Shown: positions 35,630-44,686 of the stretch, piece after piece
How the letters are laid out: every line of letters starts with the position of its first letter
Numbering within the stretch: position 1 is the first letter of the stretch
Assembly: GCA_018608405.1 (NCBI GenBank)
Contig: JABAZP010000009.1
Span: forward strand, 1-64,000
Source of the DNA: Flavobacteriales bacterium
Lineage (GTDB): Bacteria > Bacteroidota > Bacteroidia > Flavobacteriales_E > Vicingaceae
Length of the DNA: 64,000 nucleotides
Direction: 5' to 3'
Program-made: the position numbers and the translations under genes
The notes under the pieces: generated by a model
Told to the model about the DNA's origin: nothing
What the model saw: only the letters and a program-made list of their open reading frames with translations
The model's database searches: none

Positions 35630-36646
35630 ATGGTGCAGAAACAAAGTATTATACTAGGAATAGAAAGTTCTTGCGACGATACTGCAATCGCAATTTTAAA
35701 GGGCAATAAAATTCTGTCGAACTACGTAGCAAATCAAGAAATTCATACTGAATTTGGAGGTGTAGTGCCAGAATTAGCCTCCAGAGCGCACCAGCAAAAT
35801 ATTATTCCTGTTTTACAAAAAGGGTTAAAGGAAGCGAATTGCTCATTAAGTGATATTGACGCCATAGCCTATACCAGAGGTCCGGGACTTTTGGGCTCGC
35901 TTTTGGTTGGAAGTTCATTTGCCAAAGGTCTTTCACTCGGGCTAAATAAACCATTGTTGGAGGTAAACCACATGAAGGCTCATATATCGGCTCATTTTAT
36001 TGACGATAATGCGAGTACACCAAAATTTCCTTTTTTATGCCTTACCGTAAGTGGGGGTCACACACAAATTGTTCTGGTAAAAAGTTTTCTTGAAATGGAA
36101 GTTCTAGGAAATACCTTAGACGATGCTGCGGGCGAGGCCTTTGACAAGGCAGCAAAAATGATGGAAATTCCATACCCAGGTGGTCCACAAATTGATCAAT
36201 ATGCTAAAACAGGCAACCCCTTAGCTTTCCCTTTTAAAATCAGCAACATGAAAGGTTACAACTTTTCATTTAGTGGCTTAAAGACTGGTATACTCTACTT
36301 TTTAAGACAAAAAGTAGAAGAAAATCCTCACTTCATTCAAGAGAATTTAAATGATATCTGCGCCTCAGTGCAACACACCATTGTTACTATTTTACTCAAA
36401 AAACTGACTAAGGCGGTCAAAGATTATAAAATTTCTGAAGTAGCAATAGCAGGAGGAGTGTCCGCAAACTCAGAACTTAGAAAACAACTAAAAGCAAAAG
36501 AAGCAGATGGATGGAAAGTGCATTTGCCAAAATTCGAATATTGCACTGACAATGGAGCAATGATTGCCATTGCAGGTAAATTTTTATTTGACGCCCAACA
36601 GTTTGGAGAATTAAAGAACCCACCAAGTCCACGGTTAAAATTTTAA
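35630..36646 (+). CDS. tsaD: tRNA N6-threonylcarbamoyladenosine transferase
   Basis: 338 residues, the normal length. An ASKHA-fold ATPase of the TsaBDE complex that installs t6A at position 37 of ANN-decoding tRNAs. Motifs: ILGIESSCDDTAIA, GGVVPELASRAHQ, TRGPGLLGSLLVG, the metal-binding NHMKAHISAH, and the GGVSANSELR phosphate loop with CTDNGAMIA near the end. The end overlaps the convergent hydrolase gene by 12 bases. Confidence 0.95.
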   Translation: MVQKQSIILGIESSCDDTAIAILKGNKILSNYVANQEIHTEFGGVVPELASRAHQQNIIPVLQKGLKEANCSLSDIDAIAYTRGPGLLGSLLVGSSFAKGLSLGLNKPLLEVNHMKAHISAHFIDDNASTPKFPFLCLTVSGGHTQIVLVKSFLEMEVLGNTLDDAAGEAFDKAAKMMEIPYPGGPQIDQYAKTGNPLAFPFKISNMKGYNFSFSGLKTGILYFLRQKVEENPHFIQENLNDICASVQHTIVTILLKKLTKAVKDYKISEVAIAGGVSANSELRKQLKAKEADGWKVHLPKFEYCTDNGAMIAIAGKFLFDAQQFGELKNPPSPRLKF

Positions 36647-37480
36647 GAACGCCAAAGTATGTGTTAAAGCCTCTAATGTAGCTTTTGGTAAATTTGATTC
36701 AATCCAGGGATGCTTTCCGTTGAAGGTATGGTTGCAATTAGCAATTACCTTTAATTGTGCTTCGTTTTTCCACGATTTAATTCGCTCAGCATTTTCAACC
36801 GAAACTGTTTCATCATTTGCGCCATGAATAACCAATAGCGACTTTTCTAACTTTCGAACAGATTTTTCAATATTTAATTCCTCCTGATGCTTGAGCAAAG
36901 ATTGAACAAAATTATAATTCATGGGCATATCCTGTTGGGTTCTGCCATTTTTAATGTAAAATACGCCGCTTTCCTTCCATTTTTGAAGTTCAATCGCATC
37001 GGGTAAGCGTTCCATAAAGTCTGCTACAGCTGCCCATGTAACAACTTTTTTTAGTTCGTCGTACTTACTCCCAGCAACCAAAGCAATACCTCCTCCTCTA
37101 CTGTGACCAATCATGTGTATTCGTTCAATATTAGCTCCGGTGAAATAATTTGTCTTATTGTCTTTAATCCAACCCAATACGTAGCCAACATCTTCAACTT
37201 CCTTTTGATAAGTGTTATTCGACAATGCATCTAAATCTGGAAAATCTATTTCTTCTTCAACGGTTCCGCCATTGTGTGAAAAGTTAAATGCAACCACAAT
37301 AAAACCGTTATTCGCCAAGTAGCGTTGTATTAACGGAAAATGACCCCAATCTTTGAATCCTTTAAACCCATGTGCAAAAAGAACAATTTCTGCCTTTTCT
37401 CTTTTCTTAGGATAGAAGATGCTTACTGCTGACTTCCGATTTTCGGAGCCAACAAACCAAGTATCAAGTTTATTCGTCAT
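36635..37480 (-). CDS. Alpha/beta hydrolase (dienelactone hydrolase / S9-like)
   Basis: 281 residues without a signal peptide. The nucleophile elbow GHSRGGG, the oxyanion region FAHGFKGFKDWG, the acid in HGANDETV and the final catalytic His in NCNHTFNGKHPW define a complete catalytic triad. Carboxylesterase or acyl-peptide hydrolase activity is expected. The substrate cannot be told from sequence. Divergent from the T9SS protease gene. Confidence 0.87.
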   Translation of the reverse strand: MTNKLDTWFVGSENRKSAVSIFYPKKREKAEIVLFAHGFKGFKDWGHFPLIQRYLANNGFIVVAFNFSHNGGTVEEEIDFPDLDALSNNTYQKEVEDVGYVLGWIKDNKTNYFTGANIERIHMIGHSRGGGIALVAGSKYDELKKVVTWAAVADFMERLPDAIELQKWKESGVFYIKNGRTQQDMPMNYNFVQSLLKHQEELNIEKSVRKLEKSLLVIHGANDETVSVENAERIKSWKNEAQLKVIANCNHTFNGKHPWIESNLPKATLEALTHTLAFLKF

Positions 37481-37503
37481 ATAATTAGCATTACTGTTTT
37501 ACT

Positions 37504-37511
37504 TACCTTTA
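37504..37511 (+). promoter_or_regulatory. -7-like element TACCTTTA five bases before the protease ATG
   Basis: One mismatch (final A for G) to TAnnTTTG, five bases before ATG 37517. Leaderless candidate. Confidence 0.35.
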
Positions 37512-37516
37512 CAAGT

Positions 37517-39787
37517 ATGAGAATTATAAAGATAATAGCCTTTGTATTGGCAAATTTAAGCTCGTTTATCGGCTGGGGACAAATTCAAACGGGAGAACTT
37601 CCTGCTTCTTATGCCAATGCCTCTGAGAAAGGCAATATGCAGTCGTACACCATTCAACTTACAGATCCGAATGTGGCAGCTGAAATTACTGAGGACGCCG
37701 TTACGGATCAACATAAAGAAATTGCCTGGAGATTCGGAACCTTGCTTCCAGTTAATTATACCTTATCCAATTCTGGAGAGTGGTCACATGATGACAATGA
37801 AGGTATCAGCACCTGGAAATTGAGACTTAGCTTTCAACATGCTGAAAGCATTAATCTGAATTTCAATAACTTTCAACTAAGTTCGACTGCTAAACTGTTT
37901 GTTTACAACGATAACTTTTCTGATGTTTTAGGAGCGATTACAGTAAAAAACAACAAAGAAGATCAGTTATTTTCGATTCGCCCAATCAAGGGAAGTGCGA
38001 TTACCATAGAATTAATCGTTCCACAAAACGAACTGGAACAGAATACAATTTCACTAAATGAAGTAATCTACGGATACCGCTCTATTCACGATAAAGTGCA
38101 AAAAGTTTTTCAGAGTTCGGGCAGATGTCACATTAATGTCAATTGTGAAGAAGGGAAAAATTGGCAAGATGTTAAACGAGCTGTCGCAATGGTTACCACA
38201 GTTAACAACACACGATTTTGCACGGCAACCCTAATTAATAATGTGCGTCAAGATACGACTCCTTACATACTGGGAGCAGCACATTGTGGACTTCAAAATA
38301 ATTCTATTTTCATTTTTGGCTATGAAAGTGCGCTTTGCAGTCCAAACACTGACGGACTGCTCTCTAACTCTATCAGTGGAAGCGCTCGAAAAGCAATTGC
38401 GGTGAACTTCGGCTCTGATTTCGAATTGAGAATATTGAGTACTTCTCCTCCTGCTAGTTACAACGTGTATTATGCAGGTTGGAACAATCAGAACATCGCT
38501 TCTTCGAAATCAGTCGGTATTCATCATCCAGCTGGAGATGTAAAGAAAATATCTGTTGACAGAGACCTTTTAACCACTTCGGGCTATTATTCTCTAGGAG
38601 TTACCCATTGGAGAGTAGGGAATTGGGAAAATGGAACTACGGAAGGAGGTTCTTCTGGCTCGGCGCTTTTCGATGTTAATCAACGTATTGTTGGACAATT
38701 ACACGGAGGTGATGCGTCATGCAGATTGTTGGCAGAAGATTATTATGGTAAGTTTTCCTATTCTTGGAGTACTTCAACAGACACGTTAAGACAACTTAAA
38801 TATTGGTTGGATCCGGATAACACAGGAGCACTTGTGCTAGATGGGTTAGATCCAAACCCTGCACCTTTTAATGTAGACCTAAGCCTCTTGGATATTGATG
38901 GAATACCTGACTTTGAATGCACCCAAAGTGTTCAAGCTACATTTAGAGTAAAGAATATTGGGAATATTGCTGTAGATAGTTTCTATGTTGATTATGCTTT
39001 GAATGGAAGTCCGGTTCAGTCGATTCGATACACAACTGTTTCTAACAAACAGCAAGTAATAACATTTATCACTCCAAATCTAACTCCTGCCAATGGAAGG
39101 AATGTATTAGTTGCAACTGCAAGAGCTGCGGGCCTTACTGACCAAAATTTAACAAACAATACAGACTCTGTTGTTTTTAATATTAATACAAGTACTTCGG
39201 ATTACCTTTATTTAACCTTCAAGTCTGACGATTACGGAAGCGAAACATCATGGCAACTAGAAGATTTCAACACGAACAATATCTTATACACAAGCCCGGG
39301 ATATCCTGATATTAGCGGGGGTGCAATATACACTGATTCACTTTGTGTTTACAATGGATGTTTTAGGTTTTCCATATTTGATTTGATTGGTGATGGGTTT
39401 AATGATCCTACAAACACATTTGGAAATGGATACTTATTTATCACCAACAGTCAGTCGGATACCCTATTTTTTGAGAACAACTTTAGAACTTCTTTAAGCA
39501 CAGATACTTTTTGCGTGAGAAACTTTACCTCATTGGCGGAAAGGAATGATAGAGAAAAGGATATTACAATTTATCCTAACCCGGTTAAACCCGGAGAAGT
39601 ATTACGTTTAAGCAGAGATGTTAATTTTTCATTGCGGTTAAGAAATGTAAAAGGACAATTGATAACTCAAGTTGATGGAAATCAAGTTAAGCTACCGGAC
39701 AATTTAACTTCAGGGGTGTATTTCTTAGAAATAAGAACCCTAAAGGACAACCGAATTTTAGACATAAAAAAAGTGCTAATTCAATAA
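37517..39787 (+). CDS. T9SS-secreted trypsin-like serine protease (lysyl endopeptidase type)
   Basis: 756 residues. A signal peptide (about 1-22) and a propeptide-like region (to about 200) are followed by an S1 protease domain: the catalytic His in ILGAAHCG, Asp probably in GSDFELRIL, and Ser in EGGSSGSALF. A CARDB-like adhesion module follows (about 450-550), then another beta-rich domain. The C-terminus is a type A T9SS sorting domain (YPNPVKPGE...LPDNLTSGVYFLEI). The protein is thus exported across the outer membrane and either released or anchored to A-LPS. Digestion of external protein is the likely role. Confidence 0.9.
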   Translation: MRIIKIIAFVLANLSSFIGWGQIQTGELPASYANASEKGNMQSYTIQLTDPNVAAEITEDAVTDQHKEIAWRFGTLLPVNYTLSNSGEWSHDDNEGISTWKLRLSFQHAESINLNFNNFQLSSTAKLFVYNDNFSDVLGAITVKNNKEDQLFSIRPIKGSAITIELIVPQNELEQNTISLNEVIYGYRSIHDKVQKVFQSSGRCHINVNCEEGKNWQDVKRAVAMVTTVNNTRFCTATLINNVRQDTTPYILGAAHCGLQNNSIFIFGYESALCSPNTDGLLSNSISGSARKAIAVNFGSDFELRILSTSPPASYNVYYAGWNNQNIASSKSVGIHHPAGDVKKISVDRDLLTTSGYYSLGVTHWRVGNWENGTTEGGSSGSALFDVNQRIVGQLHGGDASCRLLAEDYYGKFSYSWSTSTDTLRQLKYWLDPDNTGALVLDGLDPNPAPFNVDLSLLDIDGIPDFECTQSVQATFRVKNIGNIAVDSFYVDYALNGSPVQSIRYTTVSNKQQVITFITPNLTPANGRNVLVATARAAGLTDQNLTNNTDSVVFNINTSTSDYLYLTFKSDDYGSETSWQLEDFNTNNILYTSPGYPDISGGAIYTDSLCVYNGCFRFSIFDLIGDGFNDPTNTFGNGYLFITNSQSDTLFFENNFRTSLSTDTFCVRNFTSLAERNDREKDITIYPNPVKPGEVLRLSRDVNFSLRLRNVKGQLITQVDGNQVKLPDNLTSGVYFLEIRTLKDNRILDIKKVLIQ

Positions 39788-39798
39788 TTAGCACTTTT
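39769..39798. terminator. Hairpin terminator overlapping the protease stop codon
   Basis: AAAGTGCTAAT at 39770-39780 pairs with ATTAGCACTTT at 39787-39797 around the loop TCAATA, with an A-run before and T-run after. The TAA stop (39785-39787) sits in the loop, so the last codons form the stem. It can also act for the convergent small lipoprotein gene. Confidence 0.8.
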
Positions 39799-39822
39799 CA
39801 GTTTATGTGTTCGTTTGGTCTA

Positions 39823-39993
39823 CTACTTGCCCCAAACGTGTTTGTTTTTGTGTTTCGTATTACCCATTCCACTTCCTGATTTAACCTTTGAATATGAAGC
39901 TTTTTTACTTCCTCCACAAGACGTGGTAAAAACCATTAAACTTGACATAAAAAGAAGTGCTGACCCGAGTATTAATAGACGTCTAATTTTCAT
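39823..39993 (-). CDS. Small lipoprotein of 56 residues
   Basis: ATG at 39993 to TAG at 39823-39825. The N-terminus MKIRRLLILGSALLFM and the lipobox FTTSC followed by GGSKKAS form a complete lipoprotein signal. The mature part is only about 30 residues, Lys/His/Ser-rich, ending HKNKHVWGK. It lies between the protease terminator and another lipoprotein gene on the same strand. It is short but the signal sequence is convincing. Function unknown. Confidence 0.7.
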   Translation of the reverse strand: MKIRRLLILGSALLFMSSLMVFTTSCGGSKKASYSKVKSGSGMGNTKHKNKHVWGK

Positions 39994-40005
39994 TGGTGAT
40001 AGTTT

Positions 40006-40578
40006 TTATTGATGTTGGTAATTAATTGTTGATTCAAAAATACGAACTCCTGCATCACAAAGTCCCTGTTTGTTTAAATGAATGTAATTTAAGGTAACTT
40101 TTACGTTCCCCGCTCCATTATTAAGTACTTGCCAAGTAGTTTCTGTGCCTAACTTTGAACTATTGGCATCCAAATTAGAATCACCAATACGGAAGTTATT
40201 GGTATTCATATCTCTATAACAAACAATATAGTTTGTTCCCCTTGCTTCTATTTGGTCAGTTACTTCAAGCGAATCACGGTAGAACTTAATATTTGCATTA
40301 TAATTTGCAATGCCTCCTGAGAATCCTGAGTTTAATGTCCAGGTTTCATTTTTTATTGGATCGGCTCCTCCATTTCCATCTTGATCATAGAATTCAAAAA
40401 CCTGTGTTGCTCCTCCGCCTGACCTTGGAGTAAAAGACATAACAAAACGATTCACTTCTACATCTCCTCTTTGCAATGGCAGAGGCTCAGGCGTTGTTGT
40501 GCCCTCATCATCATTGATGCAAGCACTAAACAAACCAATGAATAAAGCTATTGTTGAAATTGTTATTGCTGTTTTCAT
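40006..40578 (-). CDS. Lipoprotein, periplasmic-binding-fold-like family
   Basis: 190 residues with a lipobox (GLFSAC). The mature part has NRFVMSFTPRSGGGATQVFEFYDQDGNGG, where the PxGGG and DxDGxG patterns recall a Bacteroidota lipoprotein family described as type 1 periplasmic binding fold-like and often encoded beside TonB-dependent receptors. No receptor gene is here. Upstream of the 56-residue lipoprotein gene and possibly co-transcribed with it (12-base gap). Function unknown. Confidence 0.7.
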   Translation of the reverse strand: MKTAITISTIALFIGLFSACINDDEGTTTPEPLPLQRGDVEVNRFVMSFTPRSGGGATQVFEFYDQDGNGGADPIKNETWTLNSGFSGGIANYNANIKFYRDSLEVTDQIEARGTNYIVCYRDMNTNNFRIGDSNLDANSSKLGTETTWQVLNNGAGNVKVTLNYIHLNKQGLCDAGVRIFESTINYQHQ

Positions 40579-40612
40579 ATACTAATGACAATTATAAGTC
40601 TAAAAATGTTGC

Positions 40613-42466
40613 CTACTTAGCTTTGGGCTGAAACATGGTTTGATCAACCCTTGGATATACGTTATTTGAACGGTCGACATCCGCCATACGCCCCGGTGGG
40701 TCAATCTCAATACTTTTAATATCCTCTTCTTCACAATCTAAAATCAATTCATAAGTAGGATATGTCCATGGCCAATCTGCTCTGACGTTGTAATTTTTCA
40801 TTTCATTTTCTGCAGACTTCTCTCCTCTCATAATGCGCAAAGGAATATTAATCCATTCTTCTTTTCCATCTTCATACACTATCTTAACGTCAACCGGCAT
40901 AGGCAACTTGCCCTTTCTCTCTAAAATAACATGGGTTTTATATGTTTCGTCATCCTCTTGCAGCCATTTAATTCCATAGTCAATTGTATTGGTAGTTCCA
41001 ATCCACTGTTCTAGGTACCACGTTAACTCTAATCCACTTTCCTTTTCAACCACACGAATAAAGTCGTTTGGTGTAGGGTGTTTGTACTTCCATTCTGCAA
41101 AATATCGTCGCAAACTATTCATTAGTAGTTCCTCGCCTACTACGTAACTTAACTGACGAAGAAAAATTAATCCCATAGAATATGATGCTGTGCCATAAGC
41201 TCTATTGGTCTCATAATGATCTGCATGAGTAGTGAGCGCTTCCTGCTTGCCAGACGCCACCAAGCTAAAATACGATCGGTAGCTTCCTTCATAGGGAGTA
41301 AAAGTTGGGAACAATTCGTGCATCACAAAATCTGAAGCATAAGAAGTAAAACCCTCATCCATCCAAGGATAAAGCGCTTCATTGGTTGCTAATAAATGCT
41401 GATACCACGAGTGGTTTGCTTCGTGGACGGTAACGCCAATTAGGCTACCCTTGCTTCGCTTACCTGTAATTAATGTCAGCATCGGATACTCCATGCCTCC
41501 GTCTCCACCTTGTGCGACCGTGTATTGCTTGTACGGATACTCGCCAAAGTTGGCATTCATAATTTCAAAAACTCTCTTCCCATATTTTGGTAGACTATCC
41601 CAAGCGGTGTAGTTAGTATCAGGTTGATAAAGAAAGTGTAAAACTGTTCCATTGTCTAAGGTTGAAGTCGTATGTTTAAAATCAGGATCTGCTACCCAAG
41701 CAAAATCATGCACCAATGGTGCATTAAAGTGCCACGTCAATTTCTCCCCTTGCGTTTCTGGAGTAGTAGATTTTCCTGTTCCGTATCCATGCTGAACTAC
41801 TTCAGGATTTTGAACGTAACCCGTGCCGCCTAAAACGTAACTTTTATCAATTTGTATTTTAACATCAAAGCTTCCCCAAACCCCATGAAACTCTCTTCCA
41901 ATATATGGGTTCGCATTCCAACCTTGATAATCGTACTCTACCATTTTAGGATACCATTGCGTCATTGAATAACGCACGCCTTCTTTGTTGTCCCTGCCTG
42001 ACCTTCTAACTTGCAGTGGAACCTGCGCATTAAAATCCATCTCAAAAACGGTAGCTTGACCTGGCAAAAGTGGTTTGGCTAATTCTACCTCTAATATTGT
42101 TCCTTCTACTTGGTATTTTAACTTTTTACCATCCTGAGTGAGTTTGTCAATTTTTTGGTAACCAACTTCATCCTCTTTCAAACCTAAAATCCGGTCTCCT
42201 ACTCTTCTGTCCGGGTCTTCAATTAACCTTGAACGAACATCCATCATGCTGTTCGGCTGAAAAGCATTAAAATACAAGTGATAAAAAACCTTTGTTAAGG
42301 TGTCAGGCGAATGATTGGTATAAGTCAGCTTTTGATTACCAGTAAACTGATTCGTTTCCACGTTCATGTCAATGAACATTTCATACGCCACCTCTTGTTG
42401 CCAGTAATTTTGCGCCTGTACTGTGCCGCAAAAAATCAACAAAATACCAACTACACTTCTTATCAT
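40613..42466 (-). CDS. Secreted M1 family metallopeptidase
   Basis: 617 residues with a signal peptide (MIRSVVGILLIFCGTVQA). M1 features: the substrate-binding GGMEYPML (family GxMEN), the zinc motif HEANH with the third ligand Glu in MDEGFTSYAS, and the beta-sandwich N-domain. Aminopeptidase activity on peptides is expected in the periplasm. The classical GAMEN motif is changed, as in other Bacteroidota members. Its upstream region is shared with the nitroreductase gene. Confidence 0.9.
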   Translation of the reverse strand: MIRSVVGILLIFCGTVQAQNYWQQEVAYEMFIDMNVETNQFTGNQKLTYTNHSPDTLTKVFYHLYFNAFQPNSMMDVRSRLIEDPDRRVGDRILGLKEDEVGYQKIDKLTQDGKKLKYQVEGTILEVELAKPLLPGQATVFEMDFNAQVPLQVRRSGRDNKEGVRYSMTQWYPKMVEYDYQGWNANPYIGREFHGVWGSFDVKIQIDKSYVLGGTGYVQNPEVVQHGYGTGKSTTPETQGEKLTWHFNAPLVHDFAWVADPDFKHTTSTLDNGTVLHFLYQPDTNYTAWDSLPKYGKRVFEIMNANFGEYPYKQYTVAQGGDGGMEYPMLTLITGKRSKGSLIGVTVHEANHSWYQHLLATNEALYPWMDEGFTSYASDFVMHELFPTFTPYEGSYRSYFSLVASGKQEALTTHADHYETNRAYGTASYSMGLIFLRQLSYVVGEELLMNSLRRYFAEWKYKHPTPNDFIRVVEKESGLELTWYLEQWIGTTNTIDYGIKWLQEDDETYKTHVILERKGKLPMPVDVKIVYEDGKEEWINIPLRIMRGEKSAENEMKNYNVRADWPWTYPTYELILDCEEEDIKSIEIDPPGRMADVDRSNNVYPRVDQTMFQPKAK

Positions 42467-42572
42467 CTTTCTATAATTATATTTGGAAGACTAAATTACT
42501 CAAATGAGTTTTGATATACCTAACAAAACAAGTATTAACGGTGAATGAAAGCTAAACCGCAAAACAAATCTT

Positions 42573-42611
42573 AAAGTCTTTTTACTTTTGCAAATTCAAA
42601 AGAAGGACTTT
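42573..42611. repeat. Imperfect inverted repeat in the aminopeptidase/nitroreductase intergenic region
   Basis: AAAGTC at 42573-42578 and GACTTT at 42606-42611 flank CTTTTGCAAATTCAAAAG, an 18-base palindrome (six-base arms, six-base loop). A TACTTTTG -7-like element lies in the left arm. It could be an operator or hairpin. No function shown. Confidence 0.4.
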
Positions 42612-42699
42612 GAGATTTTAGTTTTAAAACTCAACTCTTAGACTTGAAATATGTTACTTCTGTACAGTGCTAATTTAATAGCCTTTAAAAAACATATCT

Positions 42700-43287
42700 A
42701 TGGATTATAACAACGTTAAAAAAGTTATTTCTCAAAGGCAATCTCTATTTGCGCAACAAATGGCAGAAAACGCTTCTATTGAAAAAAATAAACTTCTACA
42801 ACTACTTGAATTGGCTAACTATGCCCCTTCGCACCGACGAACAGAGCCTTGGAGGTTTGTAGTTTTTCAAAATAAAGAAAAGAATACTTTCTTTAGAAAA
42901 CTTGCATCCATCTATAAATCAAACACTTCAAACGAATATTTTGACGAAAAGAAATTTCATAAAATTGAAAAAAAGTCTAAAAATGTTGCTGCCGTTATTG
43001 CCATCTGTATGAATCGCTGCCCAAAAGAAAGCGTGCCGGTTTTCGAAGAACAATGGGCCGTTGCTTGTCCTGTTCAGAACATGCTACTTGGAATGAAGTC
43101 ATTGGGCATTATCGGCTATTGGAGCACTCCAAAAATGGCCTTTAGTAATGAAATGAAATCTTTTTTAGAACTAGAAGGAAATAACCAATGTATGGGTTTT
43201 CTGCAATTGGGAATTTCCAAGGAAGGGCTTCCCGAAATTCCAAGAAAAGAAAATAATCCAATCGAAGAAAAAATAAGCTGGCGCTAA
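42700..43287 (+). CDS. Nitroreductase family protein
   Basis: 195 residues. FMN-binding nitroreductase fold with VISQRQS at the start (FMN-phosphate Arg), the [14 protein letters not shown] segment and the C-terminal MGFLQLGIS. Such NAD(P)H-dependent enzymes reduce nitro compounds or quinones. The physiological substrate is unknown. The final bases share a stop overlap (CTAA) with the convergent transporter gene. Confidence 0.85.
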   Translation: MDYNNVKKVISQRQSLFAQQMAENASIEKNKLLQLLELANYAPSHRRTEPWRFVVFQNKEKNTFFRKLASIYKSNTSNEYFDEKKFHKIEKKSKNVAAVIAICMNRCPKESVPVFEEQWAVACPVQNMLLGMKSLGIIGYWSTPKMAFSNEMKSFLELEGNNQCMGFLQLGISKEGLPEIPRKENNPIEEKISWR

Positions 43288-44033
43288 TTCAACAAGGTTT
43301 CTAGCCAGCTTCCTACAATGTAAGATAAAACTGCAGCAGCAGCGCCTAAAAACAAGGTTTCTGCAATACTCCTAATTCTGCTTGTTTGCGCAACGTATGA
43401 CTTCAACCAACCAATACCAATAAAAGCAAATGAAGTCAGCGCTATGCTAACTTTAAACAAGTGAGTAGAATCTGAGATTGACGAAGTGTAATCCCACAAG
43501 TATGCAATTAGCGGCACAATTCCAATCAACACAAAGGACACAAAAGTCATTGCGCCCATGGCTAAAGGAGATTTTTCTTCTTTAATCATGTTCAATTCCT
43601 CTTTCATCATTACATCTACCCACCTGTCCTTGTCCGATGTTATAACGTCTACTACTTGTTCTAGTAATTCTCCTTCAAAGCCTTTGGCTGCATAAATTTC
43701 ACGAATTTCTTCTCGCTCCTTTTCCGGAAGGTGGTCCACTTCCCAATATTCTATTCTTTCGTGCTTTTCATAATTCTGCTGTTCTGACTTATTGGAGAGA
43801 TAACTACCAACTGACATCGCAAACCCATCTGCAATTAAGTTTGCAAAACCTAATATAATCACTACTGAAGAATCAAGCCCGGCACCTGCAGAACCTGCAA
43901 CAACGGCGAAGGTTGTTACACTGCCGTCTATTCCTCCATAAACGAACTCTCCAATGTAGTCTTCCCATTTACTGAACCAACCCTTTTTCAGGTGTAGCGA
44001 ATCCTCGTGATGATGTTTGTGCCCCTCAGTCAT
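43284..44033 (-). CDS. VIT1/CCC1-family iron/manganese transporter
   Basis: 249 residues. The signature [21 protein letters not shown] and the helix-2 segment [19 protein letters not shown] are typical for VIT1/CCC1 proteins. A Glu-rich cytoplasmic metal-binding region (about 85-130) lies between helices 2 and 3, and three further helices end the protein. It likely exports or sequesters Fe2+/Mn2+. The N-terminal [10 protein letters not shown] is a possible extra metal site. It follows the 173-residue hypothetical gene with a 2-base gap. Confidence 0.87.
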   Translation of the reverse strand: MTEGHKHHHEDSLHLKKGWFSKWEDYIGEFVYGGIDGSVTTFAVVAGSAGAGLDSSVVIILGFANLIADGFAMSVGSYLSNKSEQQNYEKHERIEYWEVDHLPEKEREEIREIYAAKGFEGELLEQVVDVITSDKDRWVDVMMKEELNMIKEEKSPLAMGAMTFVSFVLIGIVPLIAYLWDYTSSISDSTHLFKVSIALTSFAFIGIGWLKSYVAQTSRIRSIAETLFLGAAAAVLSYIVGSWLETLLN

Positions 44034-44035
44034 AA

Positions 44036-44557
44036 TTAAAACGCTTTAACCACTTCGTTTTTCAATGCGTCTATTGCAATTTCTGTTGGAGTTGTTTCTA
44101 CTTTCCCAACTAATTCTAAAATAAACTGACTTAACTCCAATCCGCTAGCATCATCGTTTAACTGATCTGCGCAATTATTAATCACCTTAATGGTTTCTTC
44201 TTTCGATGATCTAATCATCTTCCAAGTATTATTGGGAATGTACAATTGCAGGGCGATATTGTGCTCATACTCTTCCCTAATCGAAGCATGCATTTTTGAT
44301 TGAAGTGCCTTTGCAGTCATTCCGTTAGCATACGTTCTCATTACTAAATTGCTCAGGTTTATGCGTTCAAGAAATAAAATCATCCGCTCAAAAGCCTGAA
44401 GTTTTATGGGCGTAATTAACTTACTATTATCCGTCCTGTGCTTGAGTTGTCTTTTGCGCTCTTCACTATCTAAAAAGCTGTTTAAAATAAAATACATTCC
44501 AACAAAAATTACAATTGAGGGGATGGTGTATTTTAGAATTTCTAGCACTACTTCCAT
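44036..44557 (-). CDS. Conserved hypothetical membrane-anchored protein (DUF7935-like)
   Basis: 173 residues. One N-terminal helix ([19 protein letters not shown]) and a cytoplasmic helical domain containing [20 protein letters not shown] and [16 protein letters not shown] recall this combination from a Bacteroidota-only family without known function. It lies upstream of and in one operon with the VIT1-type transporter. Confidence 0.75.
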   Translation of the reverse strand: MEVVLEILKYTIPSIVIFVGMYFILNSFLDSEERKRQLKHRTDNSKLITPIKLQAFERMILFLERINLSNLVMRTYANGMTAKALQSKMHASIREEYEHNIALQLYIPNNTWKMIRSSKEETIKVINNCADQLNDDASGLELSQFILELVGKVETTPTEIAIDALKNEVVKAF

Positions 44558-44653
44558 ATTATTTTTCTAAGATGAACGTAAAAATAGTTTTAATGATTGA
44601 ATAAAATTAAAAATCTTCATCTCAATAATAACAGAATAGATTTTCGAATTCAT

Positions 44654-44661
44654 TAGCTTTG
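44654..44661 (+). promoter_or_regulatory. -7 element TAGCTTTG upstream of the aminotransferase operon
   Basis: An exact TAnnTTTG match 25 bases before the ATG at 44687. No good -33 box. Confidence 0.4.
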
Positions 44662-44686
44662 TTTAACAATACCCATTAGAATCCAT

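Noticed and set aside
39815-40012. 65-codon plus-strand frame after the T9SS protease
   Set aside because: The minus strand at the same place encodes a small protein with a perfect lipoprotein signal; the plus frame has none and begins after a terminator.
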